Notes: generated by a model from the sequence alone, not told the origin. Positions 1 through 12,133 are shown, counted from the stretch's first letter. The stretch is DNA of 64,000 bases from Vicia villosa (GCF_029867415.1 NC_081180.1:147312731-147376730), one strand, 5' to 3'. Numbers and translations are program-made.

Positions 1-3000
1 CTAGAAGAACTTGAACAACATCTGAAATGCCTTGACATGCATGAGAAAAGGGCAAAGAAAGGGAAGAACATGGAGAAAGAGGTAGAGAAGAAGTCAATAG
101 CTCTAAAAGCTTCAAGCTCCAAGACCTCAAGACAAGAGCTAGAGGATTGTGATACAAGTGATGATGAAGACTCTGATGATGAGGAAATGGGACTGTTTGT
201 GCGAAGATACAACAAATACCTAAAGAAAAATGGAGCAAAACATTCCGACAAAGGCTTGATCAACTATAGAAAGCAATCAAACAAGTTCAAACAAGATGAC
301 AATAACAAAGGAAAGATCAAAGGCTCTTGCTTCAATTGTGGCAAAGTCGGTCACTACAAACCGGATTGTCCATACCTTAAGAAGGAGAAAGAGAAGAACC
401 AAAGCAAAGGTCACAACAAATCTAGAAGAGCCTACATAGCATGGGAAAGTGATTCATCTAGTGAAAGCTCATCAAGCGATGAAGAAAAATCAGCAAACTT
501 ATGTCTTATGGCTCATCAACACAAGAAAAAGAAACGTGAAAAGTGTCTTGACATGGCTGAAAGGTTGTGGTTCCTTGATAGCGAATGTTCAAGACACATA
601 ACGGGAGACATATCTCTTTTCGTTGAGTTTCACGCAAAGAAAAAGGGGTATGTCACCTATGGAGATAACAATCGGGGAGCTATACTTGGTAAAGGAAGTG
701 TAGGTAACCCCTCTACCACAACTATAACTGATGTATTGCTAGTAGAAGGTCTTAAACATAATCTCTTAAGTATAAGTCAATTGTGCGACAAAGATTTCAA
801 AGTGACATTTACAAATTCTGGCTGCACAATAGAACATACTAAGAAAAGAGATGTTATGTTTAATGGCTTAAGAGTAAACAACATCTATATGCTAAACTTG
901 GACGAAGTATCTAAGTCTAGTACCAAGTGTCTAATTGCTCTAGGCGAAGACTCATGGCTTTGGCATAGACGCCTCGCCCACATAAATTTTGACTTACTTA
1001 ACAAGGTTGTCACAAAAGACTTAGTAACCGGCTTACCAAAAATAAAGTTTTCAAAAGATCTTCTATGTGATGCTTTCAAAAGGGAAATCAAACGAAAACC
1101 TCGTTTAAATCAAAGAACGTGGTTTCAACATCACGCCCTCTTGAACTCCTTCACATGGATCTCTTTGGCCCTTCAAGGACTAAAAGCATAGGTGGAAACA
1201 TCTATGGTTTTGTCATTGTCGATGATTACTCTAGATTTTGTTGGACAATCTTTCTACCTAGTAAGGATCAAACTTTTCCAGCTTTCACGCAATTTGCAAG
1301 ATTATGTCAAAATAAAATGAACACCAAAATAGTTGCAATTCGAAGTGATCACGGTGGAGAATTTGAAAATTATCTTTTTGAAAAATACTGTGATAAACAT
1401 GGAATTGAGCATAACTTTTCAGCTCCTAGAACACCACAACAAAACGGAGTGGTTGAACGTAAAAATCGTGTTCTAGAGGAGTTGGCAAGATCAATGCTAA
1501 ATGAGGGTAGTCTACCTAAGTATTTCTGGGCTGACGCGATTAGCACCGCGTGTTATGTTTTGAATAGGATGATAATATGTCCTATACTAAACAAAATGCC
1601 ATATGAATTACTAAAGGGTAGAAAACCAAATGTGTCACATCTCCATGTATTCGGTTGCAAGTGTTTTGTATTGAACAATGGTAAGGATAATCTTGGGAAA
1701 TTTGATCCTAAAGCTGATGAAGGCATCTTTCTTGGTTACTCATAATCTAGCAAAGCATATAGGATATACAACAAAAGATTACTTATATTAGAAGAGTCAG
1801 TACACGTGTCATTTGATGAATCTTATACAAAATATGTCGAGAAAGGTCTATCTTTTGATAGTGCAGGTCCATCTACTGAAGACATTGTCAAAGATAAGGA
1901 AGACGAGAGTGAAACTATTGTGAAGAAAGATGCTGAGAAAGAGAAAGATGAGTCTCATGATGATAATGAAAAAGAAAGCATCTCAAACAATGAAGAACTT
2001 CCTAAGGCCTGGACAAATGTGAAAGATCATCCAATTGACAACATAATAGGGGACATCTCAAAGGGCGTTACAACTCGCTCCAAGATAAGTAACTTTTGTC
2101 ATCATTTTGCCTTTGTTTCACAAGTTGAGCCGAAAAACGCTAAGGACGCATTACTTGATGAGCATTGGCTAATGGCCATGCAAGAAGAATTAAACCAATT
2201 TAAACGGAATGATGTTTGGGACCTAGTCCCTCATCCGGGAGATCATCAAGTAATCGGCACTAGATGGGTTTTTCGTAACAAACTTGATGAAAATGGCAAT
2301 ATTACTAGAAACAAAGCTAGATTAGTTGCCCAAGGTTATAATCAAGAGGAAGGTATTGATTATGAAGAGACATACGCTCCTGTAGCACGTCTCGAAGCTA
2401 TTCGCCTCTTACTTGCCTATGCTTGTTCAAAAGATTTCAAACTATTCCAAATGGATGTTAAAAGTGCCTTTCTAAATGGCTATATAAATGAAGAGGTCTA
2501 TGTCGCTCAGCCACCCGGCTTTGAGAATTACATGTATCCAACTCATGTTTATAAGCTGAAACGTGCTCTATACGGTCTCAAACAAGCCCCTCGGGCTTGG
2601 TACGAACGGTTGAGCAAGTTTCTACTTAGTCAAGGATACTCTAGGGGTAAAGTTGACACTACTCTCTTCATTAAAAGAAAAGATAAAGATGTACTCTTAG
2701 TTCAAGTTTATGTAGATGATTTTATATTTGGGTCGACTAATGCAAAACTTGTCAAAGAATTTTCTAAGCTTATGCAGAGTGAATTTGAGATGAGTCTCAT
2801 GGGAGAGCTAAATTTCTTCCTTGGCCTACAAATCAAGCAACTTAGTCATGGAACTTTCGTAAGTCAAACCAAGTACTGTACAGAGTTGCTCAAAAGATTT
2901 GGAATGAGTGAGGCAAAGGAGATTGACACATCTATGGCAACAAATTGTAACCTAGACAAAGATGAGAAAGGTAAAGAGGTTGATGTGAAATTGTACCGAG

Positions 3001-3662
3001 GTATGATAGGTTCACTATTGTATCTTACAGCCTCAAGATCAGACATCATGTTTAGTGTATGTATGTGTGCAAGATATCAATCTTGTCCAAAGGAATCACA
3101 CTTAAAGGCTGTCAAAAGAATTCTGCGATATCTACGTGGAACTACTATATATGGCCTATGGTATCCTAAAGGCAATGAGTGTTATTTGGTGGGATTCTCC
3201 GACTCAGACTTTGCTGGCTGCAAATCCGACAGAAAGAGCACCAGTGGAACATGTCATCTATTCTCAAATTCATTAATAAGCTGGCATAGCAAGAAACAAG
3301 TATTAGTTGCATTATCTACCGCTGAGGCAGAATATGCAGCTGCTGGAAGCTGCTGTGCTCAGATATTATGGCTCAAGCAACAACTCATTGACTTTGGTAT
3401 TAAGCTTGATCGTATACCTATCATGTGCGACAACACAAGTGCCATAAACTTGAGCAAGAATCCTGTCTTACACTCACGAACCAAGCATATTGAACTAAGG
3501 CATCACTTCCTAAGAGATCATGTAGAGAAAGGAGACGTTACATTTGAACATGTAGAGAGCAAGAAGCAAATAGCTGACATCTTCACTAAACCTCTAGCAA
3601 CGGAGCAGTTCTTCAACATTCGTAGGGAATTAGGGATATTAGATATCTCTAATTTGGGCTAA
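1..3662 (+). pseudogene. Ty1/copia gag-pol polyprotein, broken
   Basis: The frame is open from base 1, so the gag N-terminus lies upstream of the window. Visible domains in order are: acidic/lysine-rich gag with one CCHC zinc knuckle (about 330-375); aspartic protease region (about 565-620), where the usual DSG active site reads DSE; a GAG-pre-integrase HH region near 955; integrase core with D, D and E residues (about 1150-1500); reverse transcriptase with the YVDD box near 2710; and RNase H ending at 3662. Lesions seen: the frame shifts by one base near 1075-1076, so integrase continues in another frame, and an in-frame stop lies at 1743-1745 between integrase and reverse transcriptase. From 1806 to 3662 the frame is uninterrupted (618 residues). 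The altered protease site, frameshift and stop mean it cannot make a working polyprotein. Confidence 0.93.
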
Positions 3663-4397
3663 TTACGTTTGTTTCTCTTAATTTTATTCCTTTACTTTAT
3701 ATATATATATATATTGATTATACTCAAACTAACATTTCTTTTAGTATAAAGGTAGTTCATCATCAAATCAGGCATCATTCCACATTAACTAGAGGATTCT
3801 ACGAAATAATGACGAGACACCTACATATTGAGAAGGCGGTAACATGTTTGTTGTTCACTTCCAAAAATATTATTGATACTATAATATGCTATCAATTAAC
3901 ATGCTTATAGTGACTTCACCCATATATCTCTCTTACTTGTATGTGTATCTCATCATTATCCATAGCATATCATGTTTTAAGCATACAAGCAAGAAACTAG
4001 GCATAAAACCATCATATATAAACATCACCAAGGCATTTTCAACAATTTAAGCAATTTAGGTCGACCTATTTTGCATCTTAGTCGACCTACAAAAGTTATT
4101 TTTCAACAGAAAACATAAAATGTCCAGTTACGTCGACATACCCTTCTTTTAGGTCGACCTAATTTGATTTTTTGGGGGGCTCTTCTGTTAGGTCGACCCA
4201 GCCTTCAATTAGGTCGACCTACTGCTGTAAAATTTCCAAATTTGGGTCTGTTGGTCGACCCGACCCATCCCCATACATAGATAAACATTGCAATTTTCCA
4301 TTTTTGCTCATTCTCATATCATTTGTACGGCCAACCCTAAATTCTCAAGTCCAAAGGCAGCCAAAGTTCATCTCTCTCACTCAAATCCTCAACAACC
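3663..4397 (+). other. Linker between pol and third ORF of the copia element
   Basis: AT-rich noncoding sequence with a short TA run at about 3703-3718. Its 3' part carries the palindromic repeats listed separately. No polypurine tract followed by an LTR start is evident here, which fits a linker leading into another ORF rather than the end of the element. Confidence 0.5.
4058..4260. repeat. Cluster of seven GTCGAC-core palindromes (TAGGTCGACCTA type)
   Basis: The core GTCGAC occurs seven times within about 200 bp (near 4060, 4081, 4132, 4153, 4192, 4213 and 4255). Most copies are extended to AGGTCGACCT, a 10-bp palindrome, often with flanking T/A that lengthens it. Spacing is irregular, so this is a motif cluster rather than a tandem repeat. 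Sireviruses are known to carry repeated palindromes in this part of the genome; a role as a cis-acting site is inference. Confidence 0.8.
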
Positions 4398-4595
4398 ATG
4401 CCTCCAAAATCAAGAAAGGGAAAGGAAATTGCGTCTGGTTCATCTTCTCAACCAATAAGTGCTCTTGTTCATCCTGACTGTCAGGAAAATTTTGAGAAGT
4501 GGCAAATGAAAAGTAAAATTGTTAGGCAATATATCTATAATCCAAATGTCGTCAAACATATGTGTTGCACCAGTTCTGTAAACTCGGTTTTTTGA
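4398..4595 (+). pseudogene. Start of a third ORF downstream of copia pol (possible Sirevirus env-like ORF), truncated
   Basis: The ORF opens with ATG after a pyrimidine-rich leader. It gives a basic, serine-rich start (MPPKSRKGKEIASGSSSQP) followed by a region with FEKWQ. The last reliable residues are near 4560. After that the DNA changes character into Ogre-like leader, and the remaining codons to the stop at 4595 belong to the invading sequence. The position after pol and the linker palindromes favour the env-like third ORF of Sireviruses. The sequence alone does not identify the protein, and it could be an unrelated ORF. Confidence 0.4.
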
Positions 4596-5159
4596 GGCGA
4601 ACTGACTCCTTGCTCTTTTTTCTTTTATTATTATTTTTTTTTTGCAAGAGTCGCCACCGACTTTTATTTTATCCAAAAAAGGAAAGGCATAAAAGAACAG
4701 GAAAGACCTTTTGACAGATTTTGGGTTCGGGGGGTTGGTTATACAAAGGGAAGGTTTTAAGCACCCTTTGTATCCATGGTTATCCATGGGCTCTTAATTG
4801 CTTAGCTCACTTTTGTTTAAATGCTTTATTGATTTGAAAATAGAAGAAGTGAAGATGGACAATAGGTCACATAGGTCTCTGAAGAGTTTCACCGGGAATA
4901 ATGCCCTTAAAATACCAGATGAAAGTTTTGAAAATAGATAAGAAGTTTTGAAAATACGTTGTTTGAAAATGAAAGTGTTTGAGCAAGCAATTAGGAGTTA
5001 CTTACTCTCAATTTATAAGATCTTTCATATGCATTTAATACTTTTCTTAAATGATGGTATGATTAAAAAAAAGTAATAAGAGGGAAAACCATAGAGGTGC
5101 AAGTGTGCAAAGTGCTTTTTTTTAGTTTTATCTTGATTATTAATGTTTTAGATCAAAGG

Positions 5160-5790
5160 TAAAAATATGGTCCAAGTGGACAAAAGGAAGATGACGGAAA
5201 CATAAACAATGCGTCCAAATGGACAAAGAAAAAATAGCGGAAGCATAAATAATATGTCCAAATGGACAAAGAGAAAATAGCGGAAACATAAATAATGTGT
5301 CCAAATGGACAAAGAAAAATAGCGGAAACATAAATAACATGTCCAAATGGACAAAGAGAAAATAGCGGAAACATAAATAATATGTCCAAATGGACAAAGA
5401 GAAAATAGCGGAAACATAAATAATATGTCCAAATGGACAAAGAGAAAATAGCGGAAACATAAATAATATGTCCAAATGGACAAAGAAAAATAGTGGAAAC
5501 ATAAATAATATGTCCAAATGGACAAAGAAAAAATAGCAGAAATATAAATAATATGTCCAAATGGACAAAGAAAAAATAGTAGAAATATAAATAATATGTC
5601 CAAATGGACAAAGAAAAAATAGCAGAAATATAAATAATATGTCCAAATGGACAAAGGAAAAATAGCAGAAATATAAATAAGATGTCCAAATGGACAAAGA
5701 AAAAATAGCAGAAATATAAATAATATGTCCAAATGGACAAAGAAAAAATAGCAGAAATATAAATAATATGTCCAAATGGACAAAGAGAAA
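5160..5790. repeat. Minisatellite, about 15 copies of a 41-44 bp unit
   Basis: The unit contains the palindrome TGTCCAAATGGACA, then AAAG(A/G)(A)AAATAGC(G/A), then GAAA(C/T)ATAAATAA. Copies start near 5170, 5211, 5255, 5299, 5340, 5382, 5424, 5467, 5511, 5554, 5597, 5640, 5682, 5725 and 5767. Units fall into two subtypes: 5' copies read GCGGAAACATAAA, and 3' copies read GCAGAAATATAAA, with the switch near 5500. Long open frames across it on the minus strand are by-products of the repeat. Confidence 0.95.
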
Positions 5791-7080
5791 ATAACATAAA
5801 CATAAATATGATGAATGATAAAATAAAGTATAAAACAAGAAATATAAAGAACAATATAATAAAATGCGGAATTTAAAGTTAATTGTTAGTATGTTAGCAC
5901 GCGAATCATCTTGAAGCTAGTCAAGTATATCCACGATGTTAGTGAAGATCGATGGTGAGTGAATGATGATCTCGGATTTAAAGTTAATGAAAATTTATCA
6001 GAAGCTTGATAGAATCATAGCGACTACACGATAAATTTCCAAAAGTCTTAAATCAACTGCATACAATCTCTGCCATATTTAATCTTTTATTCTGATTCGG
6101 GACAAAGGAAAAAGATAAGAAATAATATCAAATAATATACAAAAATAAATATAAAACAAATTAAACTTAATTCATTCTTTTTGTGATTTTTTTTGGAATT
6201 GATTTTAAGTTAATTAACAAGCTAATTAAACAAATAATTATACAAATAATTAAACTTAACAAGAAAAATATTATTTTATATGTCAAAAATTAGATTATAA
6301 AAAATATAAACCTAAATCTAAAAGGAAAATATTTTTGGAGTTTTTTGATTGGTTGAAAATAATTAAAAAAAGCAATATTTACATAATTACTAATTAATTA
6401 AGCAAAATAAATTAATTATGAAAAGAAATAAAATATTTTTATGTTAAAAATTAAATAAACATTTTATCAACTTAAAACTAAAATTAAAACATTTTTTTTT
6501 TGAGAAATTGAAAATATGCATAAATATGGAGTTTTTAATTCATGAACTCCTAACACTACTACATATTAAAAATTACATTGTACTTACTCTATGATGTCCC
6601 AAGAGTGGAATAGAGTGATTGAAATTGATTGAAAGTGGCTATTTGAATGAGCCTTGATTTTTACAAGTTTCTTGAAACTTTTGCAAAAAATATAAACTTA
6701 AGCTATGACTTTGTGGTGATTGTTGTTGTTCTTTGTGTTCCTCCCCCTTTTTTTTCTCTTCATGAATGAAGAAATGAAGCTCTATTTATAGGCAAATGAT
6801 TTGATCTTGAACCCTTGCAAGTTGGAATTTTCATGATTGATTTTGTGGAAAAAATATGATAATGGAATATTTTCAATGAGTGCATTTCTTAACCATGGTT
6901 AAAACAATCAAGTGTTATTCTTTCCAATCTCAAATATTATCTTGAAGCATCTTTGAATTGGTCTTGATTGGCAACCATAAGCATCTTTGATAATATCTTT
7001 GAATTATCTCACTTTAATTGAATTTTAAATGAATAAAATTTAATTAAAATGAAATAAAAGTGTCATGAATCATGGATAGG
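5791..7080. other. AT-rich noncoding stretch inside the Ogre-like fragment
   Basis: No ORF of note and no tandem repeat; many short A and T runs. It probably belongs to the same LTR as its flanks. Confidence 0.4.
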
Positions 7081-8178
7081 TCGTGGATGCCCTTTAGACA
7101 TATGGGAATCAAGATTGAATCACAAAAGAATTGGCCTTTTTGAAAAAAAATCAAATTTTGGTCATTACTTGTTTCATGCATTTTTCCAAAAAAGGTCAAC
7201 TTCATCAAGGCATATCTCCCTCAATTTTGATCCTATGAAAGTGTTCTTTAACTTTTTGGAAAGCCCAAGATGTCCTCTACAAGCCACTTTGGAAGCGTTT
7301 TTGTATTTGGAGAAGTTATTTTGATGATATGGGCTTTGACAAAAAACTGCTTTTTGTTGACTTTGAAAATGACCTGTAATGTTTTGGCGTATATCTCTTA
7401 GGCGGAAGCATTTCTTGACCTTGGTCCCAACATCAAAGTTGTAGAGAATTGAATTTCCTTGAAAATGAGCTTTGGTTGGAATTTTTCTGATAAATTATGA
7501 GAGAGTTATGGTCGGTCAAAGTTCGGTTGACTTTTAGGTAAAGAAGCGTTGGCATTAGTGTACGCATAGTATAGGAAAGTACATTCTATTCTGTGATCAG
7601 AATAAATATATAACCTTGATCATAGTGTTACGAAGTTGAGATGCAGATAAACCCAAGAGCATTTCACATTCTCTGTTCCAGAACATAAAATTGCAACTTT
7701 TACCCCCATGTGTAACCTCAATCTCAATATTATACTTGAATCATCATAAGAAATTGTTCCATTAAAAAAGAAGACAACATAGAGCCTGCATAAACCTGAC
7801 AGCAACAACATAAATTAGATGGCAACAACTAAAACCTAATGACTTCAGCCATGGTTTCATGACTGGCTTCACACTCAAACGCAGGTTTGTCACCACGTGC
7901 TATAGATTGGCACATATGGCAGGCACGATAGTACCATCCAAATGGAGACGCAACCAATAATTTCGTTGTAGCGACAGTAGCACAAAATGTAATATGGACA
8001 AAGAGTGGATTATATCAGAAATTATCACCACAAATGATGAGGTTATAAATATAATATGAAACAATAGTAAGACATACATCCTTAAGTTGAATAATCTCAG
8101 CAATTGGTAAGACCACAGCCTTGGATGGCAATTTTTGCACAGGAGTAAGCTGAGAATTTTCAGAATTCTGGGAGGATA

Positions 8179-8610
8179 CACTACAACACAGAAGGCCTAC
8201 GAAAGCGCTTATTTTGGGCTTTAAAAGCGCTGTGAAAGCCAGCGCTGGCGTAGGTAACAAAAGCGCTTCTGAAAGCGCTCTGGTAGACCCCCCCCCCTAT
8301 AAGAGCACTTTTCTAGAAAAAGCGCTCTGGTAGACCCCCCCTATAAGAGCGCTTTTCTGGAAAAAGCGCTCTGGTAGCTCACCCTATAAGAGCGCTTTTT
8401 CCAGAAAAGCGCTCTGGTATCCCCCCTATGAGAGCGCTTTTTCTGGAAAAAGCGCTCTGATAGCCCCCCTATAAGAACGCTTTTTCAAAAGCGCTTTCGT
8501 AGGTTGCATTTTTTTTTATGCTTTTTTTTTAATCTTTGGCAACGCTTTTACTAAAAAGCGCTTTCGTAGGTGGACCTTTAAGAGCGCTTTTTAAAAGCGC
8601 TGTCATTGCT
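8179..8610. repeat. Left subterminal repeats of CACTA element 1
   Basis: Dense array of AAAGCGCT / AGCGCTTT words in both orientations, separated by C-rich spacers such as GGTAGACCCCCC and CCCCCCTATAAGAGC. Such subterminal motifs are the known binding sites for the element's own DNA-binding protein in En/Spm. Here the role is inferred from position and mirroring at the other end. Confidence 0.9.
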
Positions 8611-8649
8611 AAATGAGGTATTTTAATGTGCAACCTGTAATTTAAGCCT

Positions 8650-8751
8650 CCCATTCGACCTGTAATATTTTCGACCTGTAATATGTTTTCAACCTGTAAT
8701 ATTTTCGACCTGTACTATATTTTCGACGATATATTTTCAACCATAGGTAGG

Positions 8752-8798
<47 letters not shown>

Positions 8799-8800
8799 TA
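8650..8800. repeat. CGACCTGTAATATTTT short repeat (about 5 copies) and (AT)n tract
   Basis: Between about 8655 and 8740 the word (T)CGACCTGTAATATTTT recurs five times at 17-19 bp spacing with small changes. An (AT)n run of about 44 bp (8755-8798) follows. Both lie between the CACTA subterminal repeats and the 3' end of the Ulp1-domain gene. Confidence 0.85.
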
Positions 8801-8896
8801 ATATAATACCATTATAATATCCAAAATTATATATATACATCATTACAAACTAAATCAGTAACATCAACAATATTATACTTCAAATCGACACAAATC

Positions 8897-11800
8897 CTAC
8901 ATGAAAAGTTGCTGAATATAAAATTGACACAAATCCTCTTTGATTTCTTCCAACTTAAGTCTCGGGTACGAAGCAGCACGGAATTCGTCAAAGTACTACA
9001 AAACAAAAACATAATATGAATGATTTAGTTAAATGTAATAAATTATATGAAATTATCTTAAGTTATAAATTTATACCGTGAGCGGAATCTCTAATTGATT
9101 CGCCTGAAGGATTTCTTTCATAAACCTCAAAACATAGTATCCGCAATCTGAATTGTTTCGCTGTTGCGGACACTACATAGAAAAACAAATAAGATTTATA
9201 GTTGTCTTGTTTTATCAAGTAGCATAAATATTATAAGCAAAATTGTGAAAAATAATGTACTTGCACTTTGATCCAAGTAATGTTGTTTGATTTAGTTCGG
9301 GATACCTGCGCGTCTCGTTGACTTTGGAACACTTGTATTGATCTAACAAATATATAAAAGCATATGTTTAGATCAATCTCACAAATAATTAAATATATAA
9401 ATATACACGAATATTTAGAACGATCCCACTTATAAATCAATGATTTCCTTCATAGCCGGATAATTGGTCCAGTCACCATTTACCGAATTCAGATAATACA
9501 CCACTTCTCTTATAGGGTTGATAGCAAGCAACAACCAGTGTGCTCTATAAATTAAAACAATAGGTTATATGAAAATTTTGCTATACACAAAAGAAACAGA
9601 GATTAGATGAACCAAGAATGAGAAACTAACCCTACTGGTCGGGTATTATACGCCCAAAGATGCAGACTTTCTGTATTGCCGGTGGACATGAATCTATCAA
9701 CTAAGCGCTGTCTAAATGATTCCGGTTCCGAAGCAATTGCCATTCCGCTGCAATGGGCGGAAGACACGAAACAGAATCTGTTTGACAATGTAGTCCCGCG
9801 CAACACTCTGTCATACAACAACCTTAAATAAAAACATAATAAACATTAGATTATTTTCATTGAAATGTGTAAATAAATTGTGGGACTAATTAAATAATAT
9901 ATCGGATGAGTGAATATTACCGGATGTATGAGTGCATATTACCGACGCCTAGTTTTTCATGCGTAAAAATCTCTTCCAAGTCATCAATTGCAATATTTGA
10001 CATGAATTCAATACCGAAGACACCTTCATCCATATTGATTTCACGTAAAGCACCTTCCTTCAAATCGGACATATCAACAATTGTTCCGAGCGTCGTCCGG
10101 TATCGAGGCACAAAAGCACCGCCTTTTTTTGCCGCTGGCTTCGGAGGACCAGTGGGTGGTACGCTACGAACTAGCTGCGTCACTTGTTGTGACCCCCGAG
10201 CAGATGCCTAAAAATCATATAAGTTAGGTAAAATATAAAATCATGCAGTTTTAGATTCTGATTATATATTAAGACGTTAAATGTACCTCTTTTAGTGATG
10301 CAACAGACTCCTCCTCCTGTAAAATCCCTTTACCCTTAATTGCGGGTTTTGTAGGAGCAGTCCAAAATTAAAATGTAAAAAATAATTAATAAACGGTGCA
10401 TAATTGACATTCGAAAACTAAATGATTCATAATTGTTTTCAATATACCTCATCACTAATGGTAATGAGCTCCGAGGGCCATGCAACAAATGATCCTATTG
10501 CATCTCGCAGCGATGTCGTCTCTGAGACCATGTCAGGTACCGGTAGCATCGCATCATGATCTAATACAACATCCACCGATACTTTCAGGTGTCCATCCGG
10601 GAGCGGTCTATGGTGAAGTAAATCTCCCAAAATGTTGTGCACTTTTCCCTTGCCAACTAGGCGATAATTCGGTGACGATAAGTATAGTTGGCAAGATGAA
10701 ATGCCCTAAACCAATAGTAAATATAAAGTCATTATCATTAATAAAATAGAACAATTTGTAAGGAAAAAAATTTATAATTACCTCAGGAAATTTCCTTTGA
10801 CAGTTGATACTAGCCTTATCACTAGTTTCTTTCACCGATGAAGTGTTGCACTTTTCTCTCATATACATATCTTTATCTCTTTGCAATTCAGAGACTTGTG
10901 CTTGCAATTCCTACAATTTTTGCAACACTTCTTCTTTGGTAGGATTTGATCTTCTCCTAGGATGCTTGTAAAAAGAGGTTGGAGTCACACCATGACCTTT
11001 ACCCCTCACCCGACCGGGATACTCAGGAGCATCTAGTGCTCTACTAAGTACGCTCCTATCATCCTGGTCCTCACCGGTGGATACCGATTGCGACAAGGTC
11101 TCCTGTAATTCATTTACATTTCAATAATTATTAGTGGAGATAAAAAATCATTTATATATTAAAAAACATTTGATTTAATTAAAGACACAGTGTTATACTT
11201 ACACATTCAGCATAAACTCTTTGAACATCGGGATCGACAGCTTGATTCTTGTCCACACGAGCTTCCTTCCACAACACATGTACTGGAAGTGAGGTTTCCT
11301 CACTTTTCGTCTCCTCTAACTATGCATTGACACAAATAAAATCGTCAAATAAAACACATTTAGACAAATTAATTAAAACGCATTTCTATTTACTTACAAC
11401 TTTTTCCTCTAAGCGTGCATATCCCAAACGCCCTTTTTTGTATGGATACGCGGATTTTGATGCTCTCGCACTATTTGTGGCACTCCTTTTCCGAAAAGCT
11501 TCATCTCTTTGCTCTACAAACTTAGCCCAATCATTATCATTAATGAACATCTCATACTTGTTTGGACGTCCCGGGGCCTCTTCAAGAAAGTTTCCTTCTT
11601 TATCCTTAAGATAGTTGTTTGTTAGATAAGCTTTCCACCCTCTATATCTTTTTCCGACCAAACTAAGAATGAAGCGTTTACGCTCATCTGGTATGGTAAA
11701 AGACCTCTGCAAACAAACATACGCATAGAGTGTGTTAGTATAAGTAATTTAATCAAATTATCGTCAAGATAATAACAACAACCATATATGATACCTTAAG

Positions 11801-12133
11801 CTCGTCCCAAATCATGTCTTTTTTCTCGTCCAACTCTTTGCTTTTCAGATTTCATTTAGCTACGGAGACTGGAATATGCAAACGAACAAGTGTACCAATG
11901 TAGCTTGTCAACTTTGCAGAATTAGGACCAATTGGTTGGTTATCAGAATTCCATTCCAAATTATATATCAATCCTTGGTCTCTATGTCGAATGATTCCCT
12001 TCATAAGGGACACACCTCGTGCAACTTCTTTTGATGATGTATCTGGAGCATCTATATCTTGTGAGTTTTCTTGTGGCATATCTTGTGGGTTTTCTTGTGG
12101 GTTCTCTTGTGGGTTTTCTTGATTACTAGCCAT
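8897..12133 (-). pseudogene. CACTA accessory gene: plant transposase (Ptta/En/Spm)-like region plus Ulp1 (C48) protease domain
   Basis: ATG at 12133 (MASNQENPQ, with a QENPQ repeat). About twelve exons can be joined with mostly canonical GT-AG borders: 12133-11795, 11706-11398, 11319-11203, 11102-10782, 10705-10448, about 10365-10287, 10207-9921, 9822-9631, 9544-9434, 9342-9261, 9172-9077 and 8995-8897. The second exon resembles the Ptta/En/Spm transposase domain (RYRGWKAYLTNNYL...). Exon four ends in a coiled-coil-like stretch. The last exons form a Ulp1-type cysteine protease: GAHWLLLAI (His), YYLNSVNGD (Asn where Asp is usual), CPQQRNNSDCGYYVLR (Gln and Cys). Lesions: TGA at 11852-11854, TAG at 10911-10913, and weak or missing splice signals near 10365 and 9434. 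If made, the protein would be expected to cleave SUMO-like conjugates, but its role in transposition is unknown. Confidence 0.85.

Larger units (their letters stand above)
1..4565 (+). mobile_element. Ty1/copia retrotransposon remnant, Sirevirus-like, 5' end outside window
   Basis: The element enters the window inside gag and runs through protease, integrase, reverse transcriptase and RNase H, in the Ty1/copia order (integrase before reverse transcriptase). A 735-bp linker after pol holds repeated palindromes, and then a further ORF begins. A third ORF after pol and palindromes in this linker are known traits of the Sirevirus lineage, so that lineage is inferred. The third ORF stops abruptly near 4565, where a different sequence resembling an Ogre leader starts. 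No 3' LTR of this element is visible, so it was probably truncated or interrupted there. Confidence 0.75.
4566..7555 (+). mobile_element. Ogre-like (Ty3/gypsy, Tat lineage) leader/LTR fragment
   Basis: No protein is encoded. A short conserved-looking block at 4644-4780 (GAGTCGCCACCGA, then a GGTTATACAAAGGGAAGG-like stretch and AGCACCC...CCATGG) has a recognisable second version at 59390-59460. I associate such blocks with the long untranslated leaders/LTRs of legume Ogre elements; that is recall, not a search. The body holds a minisatellite (5160-5790) and then about 1.7 kb of AT-rich DNA. From 7080 to 7550 the style (many TTGACTTTG and GTCAA words) matches the last 400 bases of the window. 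I could not fix exact ends or a target duplication; both borders are by change of sequence character. Confidence 0.5.

Noticed and set aside
4172..4477. 101-codon plus-strand ORF over the palindrome region
   Set aside because: It overlaps the better candidate ORF at 4398 in another frame and runs through the GTCGAC repeats; no recognisable domain.
5160..5790. Regular palindromic repeats as a possible CRISPR array
   Set aside because: Spacers are themselves repeated rather than unique, and the genome is clearly plant.
5140..5854. Three overlapping minus-strand ORFs over 200 codons (FVHLDILFIF repeats)
   Set aside because: They are the 41-44 bp minisatellite read in all three frames; the open frames follow from the repeat lacking stops, not from coding.
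8015..8260. 81-codon minus-strand ORF crossing the left CACTA end
   Set aside because: It is a chance fusion of CACTA subterminal sequence with the interrupted RPA exon; the real exon continues on the far side of the element.
10480..11614. Plus-strand ORFs opposite the CACTA accessory gene
   Set aside because: Shadows of the minus-strand exons, which have domain matches and splice sites.
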